DNA from: Marsupella aquatica
Taxonomy: Eukaryota; Marchantiophyta
NCBI GenBank assembly: GCA_973895155.1
Contig: OZ316898.1
Coordinates: 4,960,001 to 5,024,000, forward strand
Direction of reading: 5' to 3'
DNA: 64,000 nucleotides
Shown: in pieces, positions 34,376 to 46,068 of the stretch
Layout of the letters: the number at the start of each line of letters is the position of its first letter
How positions within the stretch are numbered: position 1 is the stretch's first letter
Position numbers and translations under genes: made by a program
The notes under the pieces: generated by a model
What the model was told of the DNA's origin: nothing
Seen by the model: only the letters and a program-made list of their open reading frames with translations
Databases searched by the model: none

Positions 34376-37300
34376 ATGGCGTCCGTTCTTCAGCCTTCGC
34401 CATTGCCATTCGTTCTGGTGACAGCGCCGTCGTCGCGTAGTCCCCTGCATTCTTGCTCCACATCGACGTCGTCGAAGAGGTTTATCCAGGGGAGTGAATT
34501 CGTCTGCTTGGAAAATGGAGGACGCGGTAGCACGGGAGCAGTTCAACTCTCCTATCTCGGAAGAAGGTCGTTACGTGTGAACAAATCAAGCAATGGCGGT
34601 CAGTTCGCGTTCAGGTCCACTCCATTTAATAAAGGGATTTCCTCCCCCGCGGTTGGAAAACGAGGCCCCTGGAAGTCATTTTCACATCCTCCTGATGTTG
34701 AGCTTAAGGAAGCTGCAGAGGCGGAGGCTGAGGCTGAGGGGCAGCAGCATGCAGACGGTGTCGAGAACGGGAGGGCTGGAACGCATGGTGAAACAGTCGG
34801 GGAGGAGGCGGGCATTCGGCAAAGGGGTGGAGTAGATACTTCCAGCATTTCTTTTTGGCAGAATTTTCCTCCACGATATAAGCTCATGTTCACAACCTCG
34901 CTGGCATTTGTGATTTGTAACATGGATAAGGTAAGTTCTTTTCTCCTCCCAGTCTTTATTGCGTAAATTGGCGTGAATTGCAAAGATGCTGACAGCATCT
35001 GGAGAGTGCTGCCTAATGAATAAGCTCCCGATCATCTTCCTCATCAGGAAAATTTCTCGATGTGCATAAGAACTCGAATGTCCCTCACCTGCAGGATTTC
35101 TGCATGTATGAATTCGGATGGCTGTCTCAAAATTTCTGCATTTATGCATTCAGATTAGTTTGTCTCTTCGCCACCAGGAGAATTTCTGCGTGTGAGAACT
35201 CAGATAGAAAAGTATCTTCCTCATCAGGAAAATTTCTGCGTTTATGCATTCAAATTGCTTTACCTGGTCCCCGTCAGTAACTATCAGTTCAGACGGCTTG
35301 GTCTCTTTCTCATCAGCAGAATACATGCCTTATAAACACTTCTACTAAATTTTGTATTTCTTGGGTTCCTGGCAGGTGAATATGAGTGTTGCTATTATAC
35401 CTATGTCCCATCAGCTTGGCTGGAGTTCTGCCACATCCGGGCTGGTGCAATCATCATTCTTTTGGGGGTACGGTCTCAGCCAGCTGCCCGGCGGGTTTCT
35501 TGCGGGACGATTCTCTGGCAAGTAAGTTTTTTCTGTCTTTGTCCCATGATCGAGTTCGGCCCCTGTGGATTTTGAATATGTAAAGTTTATTCACTCTGAG
35601 GATTATAATAGCCGAAAAGACTTACAGACAGGAAAAAAAAATGCTGCAGCCTCTGAATTATGTTACATACGGGACTTGCTCTTAGGTTGTTAGTTTCCTT
35701 TTCTTTGCCGCAGATGATGAATCAACAGCATGTTGCCCAGCTCAAAATCTCGTTCTCCAAAGGTCACGGCGCAACTGGCTGAGCTTTGATTCCCTTAAAA
35801 GTGGATATGCAGGAAAGTTTTACAGGCTGGGGTGTTATTGTGGTCGCTGGCTACTGCTCTGGTCCCGATGACTGCCGCCTTCTTACCTGGTCTTCTATTC
35901 TGCCGGCTCCTGGTATTCCCCTAGCAACTGTTGGCTCACGACTTCAGTTCGGGAATTGTCCTGTCTAATCACCTTGCCTGGACGTTTGCTTCAGCTTTGG
36001 CATGGTTTGCAAATGAGAGGGCCCGACCAAGGCGAAAGCTGTCCGATTCAATTCAAGTAGTTCTAAATGCCACGATACTTAAAGCTGCTTGGATCTGAAT
36101 AGCGCATGAACCAATCCTAAAGTCAGAACTTACTCAGCTACAGTTTTCCCCAGGTTGGCTTAGGTGAAGGTGTTTCTCCGGCTGCTGCAACCGATTTGAT
36201 TGCAAGGTAAGAACTTGACATTTGCTGAATTTTTCATTTGGATTGAAGGAGGAAAGCTCCCAGTTCAAGGGTACCTGAAATAAATACTTTTGATGGGTCT
36301 ACTTTCTTGACAACTACACAATTTAGCTGTGTTGAGATTAATCTACCTCTACCCTTTTATTCAAAAAGAATTTTTTTCTGTCTGTACGGAATGTACTGAT
36401 TGTATCCCCTAAATTCTTATTGATTTTAAGCGAACTACGCATGTGTACTGGATGTTGGCAGGACCATGCCCGTTTTTGAGCGATCGAGGGCAGTTTCATT
36501 TGTTTTTGGAGGCCTCAGCGTTGGCAGTGTTGCGGGGTAAGATTTTGATGAGAACCCTTCTCAGTCCGTAAACTATCTTCCACAGTATCTTTTGAAGAAA
36601 TCTGGAATGAGATCAGACTGGAAATAGATGTGGTATTATAGATAACTTGAAAACTCTAGAGCTCATTTATTACAAAATGTCAAGAGTGAATCTGTGCTCT
36701 GTCCCAGTATGTATTGCCGTACACAACTTTGCTCTTGATCCCTGTGTAATTTGATGGCAACTCTCTCGCTTTAGTACATGCTCTAAAAGGTTTAGCCGAT
36801 GTCTTGGCTTTGCAGACTCTTGCTGGCACCAGCAATTATTAGGTTCTTTGGTTGGGAAGTTGTATTCTACCTTTTCGGCATCCTTGGCATTGTGTGGTAG
36901 GTCCTTCCTTTCAGCTAATTTCTTTTTGTGTCAGAAAGATATCACCGACCGGCTATCTCCTTGACTTTTTCCTTTGAATTTGTTGAGCGTTGATAACGCT
37001 CTACTCCAATGACCTTGTCCTGAATGACACAAGAAGCAATGTTTTTTGAATCCGGCCCTTCAATCTTTGAGCGAGCGGCGGTTTCTGATATCAAGAAGCC
37101 TACTCCCTTTCTTATTCCAAGATAGATAATATTTTATGCCGTGAGCTGCAATTAGAGAATGACTGCTGCCTAGATTTTGTTGTACTTGTCTTGCATCAGT
37201 TCTACATTGTTATGGTTTTAAGATTTCTATTGATTACCCTCCGTGTAGGTGTCTGGGATTTGATTCATCCTCAATTGAAGAACGAGGGACTCAGATATCA

Positions 37301-39843
37301 ATGCCGAACAAGCAATATGCAACAGGTACCTACAACGAGATTGTTCTCTGATATCTCTGTCAAATGCTCTATGATAACTGACTTTAAGAACTGTCTCTGG
37401 GTATGTTAGGAAATCAAAACTCATCTCCGGCAAGTGGAAAGTCAGATCCACACGCTGCAGCTTTTGATATCACCGACAAGGTATACTTGTTTTGACGAAT
37501 TTTGTCCATACACTTAACTGTGGACCTTGAATAGCCCCTCCATTTTGTTCCAAAGATTGACTGACATGGTTTGATCTATGTGTTTGTGCAAGAGGGGTTT
37601 AATGTATCTCGATGGTGCCCAATATACAGAGTGACACGAGTGATGATTGTATGCGTGGAGATCCCAGTCAATGTGTGCATGAGATTCCTGTTTTCTGGGC
37701 CTGATGTGGTTTATATTTTGGCAGGCTACTCCTTGGCGGGAATTTTTTAGGGACCCAGCTGTGTGGGCCATGATGTATGCTCACTTCTGTGGAAACTGGG
37801 GTCATTACAATCTTCTCGCCTGGTTTCCAACTTATTTCAGGTGAGCTGACATATCACGTAGGGCGAGGGATGAGCACCAGAGTCAATCTCGTACTTATGG
37901 TGGTATGAATGTAACTCATTACTTTTCTCTGGAACGTAATGCAGTGAGGAGCTGAGCTTGGACCTTACAAATTCTGCCCTGGTGAGTCCTGTATTGCTGA
38001 GATAGTATTTTGTCAGTTGGCCTAACCTTATCGAGCCTTGAGTTGTCTTGGGTCAATGACAATCCTTGTTCTTATGACATTTGCCGCGATGAAGAATAGT
38101 TGGATCTGGAGTGAAAAGTTGACTGTCGCTTGTCATATCACAATTTAATTTGTAGTATCATGGCAATCGTCTCCCCTCTCTTGAATGTTTTAGGTTTTTG
38201 AAGGATCAGTTCTCTCCGATGTTCTTGGCATTTTTATTCTTATTTTACTCTAGTCTCACTAATCCCATTGGTTTGGATGTTTGGAGACAGGTGTCGCTGC
38301 TCCCTCCCCTGGGATCAGTTGTAGTTGCCGCTGTAGCGTCTTCTCTGGCTGACTATTTGATCTCGAAAGGGGTTGATATTACTTTTGTGAGTGTATTTCG
38401 TAGCTGATTTGAGTTGAAATAATGCCGAGATAACTGATGCAGTTTTGATGTTAAATCATGTTAAGTATTGGCCCCCATACTAGTGTAAAATAAAATTGTT
38501 TACATGGGAGTTATGATTCTGCGGAATATCCACGCGAATGGGTATGAAATTACCTGAACAAGGTGTGTGACTTGGTCAGTGCAGGTTCGAAAGCTTTGCC
38601 AGTCCATTGCTTTCCTATCACCAGCGACCTGTATGCTTATAGTTTCCTTTCGTCCAGACTTATCGCCTGTACTGACGGCGGGAATACTCACTGTCGGTTC
38701 CAGCCTATCAACGTTTACGCTTGCAGGTGAGTATCATCGTCGGAAGTGGCGAGGGCTAACTTATGGTTACATAGCCGTGTATATCTTTCCTCGAGATCTG
38801 TAATTTCTGAACCAATTGTATAAAATTGTCTCCTTTACTCCTGCTCATTGTTGTAATTGGAAGGAACGAAGAGCGGAACTGGTGAAGGCTACGAATTATT
38901 GTTGAAAGGGATAGTAGAATTGGCATATGAGAAACAAAGGACAGTAATTTGCACTGGGGCAAAACCTATGGACGTAATGCACAGAGGCTTGGGGCATTCC
39001 TAAAGTTTTCGTGTTTTTTGTCGCAGGTCTCTACTGCACACATCAGGACATTTCTCCAAAACACGCAAGTGTTCTCCTGGTAAGTTAGAAATTGCCATAG
39101 GTGCCTTGCCAACCTTGGGAATTGTAACGTTCCGCGTAGACTTACATTTTAGTTTCCATAGAATGTCAATCATCCTGGAAGATAAGGTCCATCCACCATC
39201 TTTCTACGACTTGCTCTGGACAAGGTTAGAATGGCCATAAGAATGTGATGCCTCCAACATATTCCTTGATGGACCTTAGAGTGAAGTATCAATAACAACC
39301 TTCAGAGAAATATTTCTGGAAAGCTCCTGATTTCTGCCTTCTGGATATGCAACAAATTATTGTATTGAGGCTAGCAGCTCTGCTCCACAGCTCATCGTTT
39401 CATGGGCGAGGGTCTGTGTACTTGCAGGGCTTAACAAACACGGTTGGAGCAATTCCAGGGATTGTGGGTGTGGCTTTGACTGGGTATATACTGGATCAAA
39501 CAAAGTCCTGGACAGTAAGTACTCACATCTTCAGTTGACTTACGTTCCAGTCTTTACAGATGCGATGAAAAGATGAAGTTGGGAAATGATGATTAATGAA
39601 CGAAGTTTTCGTTACTTCAAAGTAATCAGGATTTTTTTGTGTTTGTCAGCAAGGAGGATTTGGTCTGGAGTAACTAAGATGCAAACTGCATTTGGTCTGG
39701 CAAACTTGCGTATCGTTGAAATGCGTGCTGACACTGAACTTGTGGTGTGACAGTTGGCGCTCTTTGCACCTTCCATATTCTTCTATCTGTCAGGCGCATT
39801 GGTCTGGAATATCTTTGCCACGAGTAAACCAAAAGATTTCTAG
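34376..39843 (+). CDS. PHT4-type plastid anion/phosphate transporter, 15 exons
   Basis: Major facilitator superfamily, SLC17/PHT4 branch; members move phosphate or organic anions, mostly across plastid membranes. My exons: 34376-34930, 35376-35521, 35813-35912, 36154-36206, 36462-36536, 36816-36896, 37249-37325, 37410-37480, 37725-37840, 37945-37981, 38291-38386, 38585-38726, 39027-39079, 39428-39514, 39754-39843. They sum to 593 codons with the stop (592 residues); every intron is GT-AG and every junction keeps frame. Exon 1 gives a Ser/Arg-rich transit-peptide-like N-terminus and the first helix (ending ICNMDK). Later exons give VNMSVAIIPMS, WGYGLSQLPGG, RLLVGLGEGVSPAAATDL, ERSRAV, FCGNWGHYNLLAWFPTYF, GLTNTVGAIPGIVG and C-terminal KPKDF. 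The ATG has no alternative nearby; the frame is open just upstream but lacks another ATG. The substrate is not determined. Confidence 0.92.
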
Positions 39844-41035
39844 GATCTACGGGTCCCCTTTAAAACATTTTTTTCCACTCATTATTGGGTAGTTTGAAGT
39901 AAATCAAGAATGTCTCTACATTATTGCTTCTGAACAAAAAGAGATCTTCTCTACTCTGCATCAAACAAACCCTGTCAGCCAAAAGTTGCCACAGATTTTA
40001 GGTGCTTTTCACATTCCACAGTGGTTAGTGTACTGTCTCGGGAGCAACGCATCAAAGAGACAGGACTTAAGTGAAGCAACAATTTGATGGTCACTTCATG
40101 ATCCCAAAGCTAGTTAATGTTTCACTCTAAACCCGGCAGCTCCAATTGCCGTTTGTGGATAGGATCAATGTGGTTAACTATGTCCTTTTTCATATCTTCA
40201 GGGGGGATATTGTGGAAATAGGTAACACCACTGACCTCCAATATATCGATTGGTTCTAATGCCCAAAGGTCTGTGAATACGTTACTTTCTAAATTGCCCC
40301 AATAAATACTTTATTCGTTCGGATTGCGGCTTCGTTGATCAGAAGTTGAGCTAACCTCGTCTAAGGTGTCAGACGTAGGACTTTGTTTTCGAGTACGGAG
40401 GTTATGACGAACATTCCTCACGCAATCTGAGTTAAATTGAACGTCGAAGATAAAATGGAATCAGCTCATCATCCCCGTTGTCTCACTTTCATGGTGAGTA
40501 GAGTGCATAACTGCTCTTTAGCTCCGAAGGTTCTCTGGTGATAGAGATCCGAGTATGCACAGATCGTGGCCTTTCTGAGGGTTCATGGTGACTAGAGTGC
40601 ATAACTTCTCTCCAGCTCCGAAGGTTCTCTGGTGATAGAGATCCGTGTATGCACAGATCGTGGCCTTTGTGAGGGTTATGATTGTATAGATAGAGCTATA
40701 GTAATTATCAACCACCACCAAGTGATTTCCTTGTCGACTACTATGTCTATGAGCTGCTAGGGGAATTACAGTATTTCAAGTGGGGAATGTGACCTTAGGC
40801 GTTCAAGTGAATGCTTGCTGAATCCTACCGAAGCGGACGATCAAGTTTGTGAAATAAATAAAGAATCCTAATGGACTTTAATACCCAAGCTGATGATCAG
40901 GTTTGTGCAATAAACAAATAAATATCTAAGGTTGTGGCGCCCCCAGGTTGGTGTAATTTATAAATAGTCACTGAAATTTTCAATTGGTGGGACGAAGTTT
41001 TAGGCACTGCTTTTGTAACTTGGAAGAAAATTTAC
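39844..41035. other. 3' flank of the PHT4-type gene
   Basis: Includes the transporter 3' UTR. No other gene is seen. Contains the 94-bp duplication listed separately. Confidence 0.5.
40491..40678. repeat. 94-bp tandem duplication
   Basis: ATGGTGAxTAGAGTGCATAA starts at 40,491 and 40,585. Copies share GCTCCGAAGGTTCTCTGGTG and end in GATCGTGGCCTTT. Confidence 0.9.
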
Positions 41036-41899
41036 TCAGATCAATTTCTAGATTATACATAAACGACAACAGTAAGCGATGAATCATCGCCGAGAACTGT
41101 TTCTTATAAGACACTCAAACACGTCAAATAATTATTCATGAAAGCGTATGGGAGTTCTTTACAAAACGAGACAAGCAGTTGGGACAGTTCGTCTCCCATG
41201 ACAGAAATCACTTCCATACTTCTGTTGATGAAACTAGGACTCATATACAGTTCTCGTTTCAACGAGATCAACATTATTGCTTCCGCTTAGTTTTGACAAG
41301 ATTGAGACTAAAGAGAAGAATGTGACATCTAGGATTGACTTATGTGTCGGTTACTTTTCATCCATCAGAGAATTATCAGACGATTTTTAGCTTCGACTCC
41401 GTGAAGTCTCAGTAGGGATGATGGTTCGTAGTTTGGGACGAATGCCATCAAGACTGTGAATGACACCTCTGATCGCTGAGCATGTAGTTTACACATTCGT
41501 TCAAGGTAGCTGAAGTGCCTTTAAAACATGAAGGGAATTTAGGGGAGAGGACTCATTATTGGAACATTTCTTGCAATTGGCTTTACAGGAAAAAGGTCGG
41601 GCTGGATTCTCGGTCTCCTTGCAGACCATTTCAATATCAGGAAAGCAAGGTCTAGCAAATATTGCTAATCGTGAAAATGGTAAGCTTGCGCCTGAATTTC
41701 CAGTCATCTTCATTTGGGAGCTCCGCATTGCAAGTTGAATGTTGCACGAATTCTGTGCTGGAATTTGCTGTCTTGACACTTTTGAGCTATGGACACAGCA
41801 GCAGATCAAGCTACTACATGGCCTTCTCCTGTTGGAGGTGGTCGGACCTATCAACAGTCACGAATTGGACGAGTTGTAACGAGCCTCTGGGTGCCATAG
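41036..41899 (+). pseudogene. Partial copy of the 5' part of the gene at 53,724
   Basis: About 860 bp match 52,944-53,826 in order and orientation (for example GGACGAATGCCATCAAGAC, GGCTTTACAGGAAAAAGGT, GGAAAGCAAGGTCTAGCAAA). The copy includes the first 36 codons of that gene from ATG 41,789 (MDTAADQATTWPSPVGGGR; then RIGRVVTSLWVP). Similarity ends directly after WVP, where a stop follows at 41,897. It therefore carries the upstream region and an N-terminal stub but no membrane segment. Confidence 0.75.
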
Positions 41900-42020
41900 A
41901 TTGAAAGAAATTTTAGAGTTCGGTAGGAGTCGCCGTAAGACAGAGGATGCAAGGATCGGTCGAGTCGTGGGTTCTGATGAGTCATAGCGGAATGAAGTCT
42001 TACGGAAGCGGCTGCCGTAG

Positions 42021-42769
42021 GTGCAGACATCTGAAGACGTTCTCAAGCGATGGAGGAGTGGAGCAGAAGTTGAGGAGCTGTTGCAGTTGCTGTACGAGCT
42101 GAGAGGCTTTCAAGACAAATAGTTGTAAGCGAGTAGATTTTTCTTAGATATGTCAGCGCTGCTGGCTTACATGAGAATTCCGAACGCTTATGGTTTGGTG
42201 GATCCTGGAATTTACAGAGCAAAGGCAGCAACTGCGCCGAATTTTCCATTCCTGTTACATTTGCGGCTGCGCACATTGCTCTACGTCTCTCCGGATCCTC
42301 TGCTTCCTTCCGTTTCTGCCTTCCTTGATAAATGCGCCACCCGATTCGTAGCTTCTCAAGATCTTACCTCACGCCACCTCACATTGCGGGCTTAATCTTT
42401 TCAATTCACTCGCAGATGATAAATTCCAGTTCATGACTCAATGAGAGTGGGGAATTATCTTACTCTTTTCGGTGCTGTTTTGAAACCGCAGAAGAAAACT
42501 TGGCAAAATTGTTGTACTTTATTGCCATGGCTCGTGAGCAATTGGGTTTTGCTGTGGTGCTTCCTTTATGGCGTTGCGAACAGGAAGCTCAATAGTGTAC
42601 TGAGGGAGTACATGGATTCTTCTGCTTGCAGATTCACTTAGGATTGAGAGTCTGGAAGCCATATACTACATGGAAGCCAGTGAGCGAGGAGCTCATCAAG
42701 GATGCGTTGGAGATAAGTCTTGGATGTGAATACTCATCCGATTATGGTCATGTGCTCGTTAGTGTTTAA
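42021..42769 (+). pseudogene. Unrecognised coding fragment with exon-like pieces
   Basis: Three stretches look coding. 42,021-42,119 follows an AG acceptor (VQTSEDVLKRWRSGAEVEEL then LQLLYELRGFQDK). 42,150-42,245 gives ALLAYMRIPNAYGLVDPGIY. 42,644-42,769 gives RVWKPYTTWKPVSEELIKDA then LEISLGCEYSSDYGHVLVSV and a TAA. I do not recognise the family and cannot join the pieces with confident introns, so it may be the 3' end of a real gene or a relic. It sits just left of the Copia element. Confidence 0.35.
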
Positions 42770-43086
42770 TCGTTCTTCTCGCTAACTCACTTCCATCTGC
42801 CCATTTCTGTTTGATGTTTTGAGCTGACCATTCGTTGTCATATTTTAGTATGTGTAGGGCAGAATTTTACTTATGAACGTATAGTAACTAGGAACGAACT
42901 GAAATTAGAGGCATCGAGCTGAAGAGTTGAGAGATCTACAGGGACAGATTCCGAGGTTGCTAATCTAAAATAATGGCTAGGACCTGTCGACTTCAGGAAA
43001 ATTTGGCAAACGAAAACTTTGGCAGTGTAAAATCACAGGTTGACAATTGCTTTACTAGTTTGTCCACATAAATGACTATCTGGGTT

Positions 43087-43091
43087 GTTTG
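43087..43091. repeat. Target-site duplication, left
   Basis: GTTTG directly before the LTR; the same five bases follow the right LTR at 48,718-48,722. Confidence 0.95.
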
Positions 43092-43398
43092 TGAAGAAAA
43101 CTGCTTTACTAATCTCTTCGATGAATGAGAAGGGGAGGCGGGGGCCCCACATAAATACACGCCAGAGATACGGATGGATACTGATCCATCTAGCGGTAGA
43201 ATACAGTGACCTAAAGATCAACAGTAAAGCAAATAACGTACTAAGCACGTTGATACAAATCATCAATATAGACATGCTGAAATCAAGCCGTGATATCCGG
43301 GAGGTGGACACAGCAATACAGTCGGTTACAATCATTCTTTACACTTAGAAGCGCAGCACACTTTGCTTTGAGTGTCTAAGCGAAAGTGATTGTCAACA
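43092..43398 (-). repeat. 3' LTR of the Copia element
   Basis: 307 bp, TG...CA ends. Differs from the other LTR at three sites (near 43,120, 43,223 and 43,356). Confidence 0.97.
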
Positions 43399-43411
43399 CC
43401 CTCCCTCGCTC
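43399..43411 (-). promoter_or_regulatory. Polypurine tract
   Basis: GCGAGGGAGGG in element sense, immediately upstream of the 3' LTR; expected primer for plus-strand synthesis. Confidence 0.85.
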
Positions 43412-43453
43412 TAAGTGTAGAGGCGAACACAAGTACCGCTTGGAGAAGATCGA

Positions 43454-44044
43454 ATGGATTCTGAAGGTGACAAAATCACGTGGTCCACATGGGTGTACAC
43501 AGGGATGTGGTTGATGATCACAAGCCTGATAGGAATCATACGTATGGTGGATCGTAAATTGGTTCAGCTTCAGAAAGAGCTGGCAGAGAAAACTGGCCGT
43601 GCTGGCTGTGGTGTTCGATCAGATAAGAACAAACAAATGTTGTATCCAGTGACTGATGAAATAGTAATAGATCATATTCTCACGAGGTTGAGAAAGCAGG
43701 TAGGTCCATCAGAGCTGTGGACATACAGACTGATCAATAGAGCTTGGCGTGAAGCAATAAAGCATACACCAGAGTGGACGGCCTTCGAATGGGTGCACCG
43801 AGAAGTATCGTATGGCAAATGTGAAACCAGACAGCAACAAATTCGAGAGTACTGGTTCAATCTTAGAGATATTCGAGAGGAGATTGAAAACCAAGAAATA
43901 TCCGTATTGAGGAGCTTAAGAGATCGCGCGTCTGAAATCGTAAGGACTAGACAGAAGAGAGATGTTGGTACTCAATGTGATTTAGTATCGGGAATGCAGC
44001 TCAAGTCCAGAATTCCAATAGCAGATCGATGTCGTTCGAAGTGA
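43454..44044 (+). CDS. Antisense accessory ORF with F-box-like motif
   Basis: A 196-codon frame running opposite to the retrotransposon genes. It begins 55 bp inside the internal edge of the 3' LTR, and its last 73 bp overlap the end of pol in the antisense direction. Seen: a hydrophobic N-terminal segment at about residues 12-31 (WVYTGMWLMITSLIGIIRMV); a basic/coil stretch; then at about 65-115 a motif with the spacing of an F-box (VTDEIVIDHILTRLRKQ ... ELWTYRLINRAWREAIKHTP EW); and a charged helical tail rich in R, E and Q. F-box proteins recruit targets to SCF ubiquitin ligases; that role is only inferred here. It may be a captured host fragment or a fortuitous ORF. Antisense accessory ORFs are known in some plant LTR elements, Grande being one. 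Confidence 0.55.
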   Translation: MDSEGDKITWSTWVYTGMWLMITSLIGIIRMVDRKLVQLQKELAEKTGRAGCGVRSDKNKQMLYPVTDEIVIDHILTRLRKQVGPSELWTYRLINRAWREAIKHTPEWTAFEWVHREVSYGKCETRQQQIREYWFNLRDIREEIENQEISVLRSLRDRASEIVRTRQKRDVGTQCDLVSGMQLKSRIPIADRCRSK

Positions 44045-46068
44045 GGTCGGGATAAGGCCTTGGTGAGTACATCTGCGGGTTGTAGATCTGTTGGTATGTA
44101 CGTAAGGTGTAATTCCCCCTCAAGGACGCGTTCCCGAACAAAGTGATGATGGACTTCGATATGCTTGGTGCGAGCATGAAAAACCGGATTTCGTGCAAGC
44201 TTGATGGCACCTTCATTGTCGCAGTGAAGAGTTGGTCGAGATGAAGGAAGGATATCAAGAATGTGAGGGTCCTTGCAGTTCAGTGTGACTTCAATATCAG
44301 GAATGAGTTTTAGTTCAAGGAGCAGACGGCGAATGTATACAGCTTCTTGTGCACCCGAGGATAAAGCCATATACTCAGATTCGGTAGAAGATTTACTGAC
44401 GGTGGCTTGTCGCTTGCTGTTCCAAGAAATAGGGCTGTCACCAAGAGTGAGTAGATAAGCCCCTACAGATCGGCGAGTCGTAGGGCATGTAGCCCAATCA
44501 ACATCGGTGTAAGCAGAGAGAGTGAGTGGAGCATGGCGTCTGTAAAAAATGCCATAGTGAAGGGTGTGACGAAGATATCTGAAGATGTGCTTGGTGGCCT
44601 GCATGTGGTCCTCATGTGGATCTTGCATGAATCGGCTGACAAGGCTTACATCAAAAGATATATCTGGGCGAGTGTTGGTAAGGTATATGAGTTTCCCCAC
44701 CATACGGCAGTACAAATGAGCATCAACGGGAGGACTGGTGGAATCAGCCGATAGAACTGTGCCTGTTGGTAAGGGAGTAAGGGCTGGAGTGCAAGAGTCC
44801 ATCTGAAATTCTTGAAGAATTTCGTCACAGTAGTTGCGTTGATGCATTTTGATGCCCGTAGAGGAGGAAACAAATTCTATGCCTAAATATTTCTGAATAT
44901 TGCCAAGATCCTTCATGCTAAAGTGTTGACGAAGTTCAGTTTTGTGTGAGCTAATAAGAGTGTCGTTGCTTCCGGTGAGAAAGAAGTCGTCAACATGAGT
45001 GAGGAGTACAGTGATGTCTGATCCATCTAGAAAGTAATAAAGATTGTTATCAAGCAAGCTGCGAATCCAACCAAGCTTTGTTAACAATGCATGTAAAGTG
45101 TCATACCAAGCTTTGGAGGATTGTCGGAGGCCATAAAGAGAATTGTTGAGATGACATACAAGATGCTCTTTGCCTACAATGCGACGTCCAGGAGGCTGAT
45201 GCATATAAATATCTTCATAGACTTTGCTGTTGAGAAAAGCCGTGTCCACATCCATGTGAGTAATTTTCCAGCCACGAGAAGCACATATGGCAGTGACAGT
45301 TCGTAGAGTTGCCCATTTGACCACTGGTGCAAAAGTCTCGAAGTAGTCAATGCCATGTTGTTGGTAATTGCCTTTGGCGACGAGGCGAGCTTTGAGACGT
45401 GCATGGGTGGAAGAGATAGGTTTCTTCTTGAAAACCCACATAGATGGAATTGCGTGTTTGCCCGGGGGTAACTCCATAAGCGTCCAAGTGTTGGTCTTAC
45501 GAATGGAGTCCAGCTCTTCGTCTATAGCCTCAGACCAGCCGGGGTGAGTAAGCGCTTGATGAAGAGAAATATTGTCAGTGATAGTTGGATCAGAAGTTTC
45601 AATAGCACAAGCCGAGAATTCCAAAGGAGGAGGTTGAGCATAGAATCCAAGAAGCTTAGAATTATGTGAGCGAATTCTGCTGGAGCGTCGAGGTTCAAAG
45701 GGAGCTGGGGGTAGAACAACAGGAATATTTTCAGGCGGGGCAGCATTATCCTGTAGAGTGAAATCGGGATCGGGATTATTATCATCTGCAGGTCCAGTGT
45801 CAGTATCGGGAGTAGGTTCAGCCAGACCAATTGAATCAAAGGGTGATAAGTCCCCAAAGTCAATGGAAGTGGGTTCAGGACCAGCAACTGCTGAAATGCC
45901 CAGTTCAGACTCATCGAAACGGACATCCCGACTAATAATAATCTTGCGTCTAAGGGGTGAATAACAACGATAACCCTTGGTGTTTTCATCATAACCAACA
46001 AATATGGCTTTAAGGGATTTTGGTTCGAGTTTAGAGCGTAAGGGAGCAGGGATGTGAATATATGCTGA
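43972..46068 (-). CDS. Copia pol, reverse transcriptase and RNase H part
   Basis: The second half of the polyprotein, in a different frame from gag-integrase. The frame is open from about 46,068 (CYSPLRRKI..., a proline/acid-rich linker) into the RT domain. Seen: W(S/K)EAI-type start ALTHPGWSEAIDEELDSIRK, VFKKK, LVAKGNYQQHGIDYFETFAP, catalytic MDVDTAFL and HVDDFFLTG (usually YVDD; here His replaces Tyr), then RNase H with TDVDWATCPTTRRSVGAYLL, SSTESEYMALS, HCDNEGAIKLA and the KHIEVHHHFVRE block. The first ATG of this frame is 45,624, but it is not expected to be used; translation should come from gag-pol. Confidence 0.93.
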   Translation of the reverse strand, partial: SAYIHIPAPLRSKLEPKSLKAIFVGYDENTKGYRCYSPLRRKIIISRDVRFDESELGISAVAGPEPTSIDFGDLSPFDSIGLAEPTPDTDTGPADDNNPDPDFTLQDNAAPPENIPVVLPPAPFEPRRSSRIRSHNSKLLGFYAQPPPLEFSACAIETSDPTITDNISLHQALTHPGWSEAIDEELDSIRKTNTWTLMELPPGKHAIPSMWVFKKKPISSTHARLKARLVAKGNYQQHGIDYFETFAPVVKWATLRTVTAICASRGWKITHMDVDTAFLNSKVYEDIYMHQPPGRRIVGKEHLVCHLNNSLYGLRQSSKAWYDTLHALLTKLGWIRSLLDNNLYYFLDGSDITVLLTHVDDFFLTGSNDTLISSHKTELRQHFSMKDLGNIQKYLGIEFVSSSTGIKMHQRNYCDEILQEFQMDSCTPALTPLPTGTVLSADSTSPPVDAHLYCRMVGKLIYLTNTRPDISFDVSLVSRFMQDPHEDHMQATKHIFRYLRHTLHYGIFYRRHAPLTLSAYTDVDWATCPTTRRSVGAYLLTLGDSPISWNSKRQATVSKSSTESEYMALSSGAQEAVYIRRLLLELKLIPDIEVTLNCKDPHILDILPSSRPTLHCDNEGAIKLARNPVFHARTKHIEVHHHFVRERVLEGELHLTYIPTDLQPADVLTKALSRPHFERHRSAIGILDLSCIPDTKSH

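Noticed and set aside
36816-36900. Apparent in-frame TAG at the end of exon 6 of the PHT4-type gene
   Set aside because: The donor GTAGGT at 36,897 removes it; splicing there restores Trp-Cys and keeps frame with exon 7.
43085-43348. Small ORFs within the two LTR copies
   Set aside because: They lie wholly in LTR sequence and carry no domain.
45522-46064. Continuation of the gag-integrase frame past 46,065
   Set aside because: The peptide becomes leucine-rich and unlike any Copia domain, while the true pol sequence runs in another frame.
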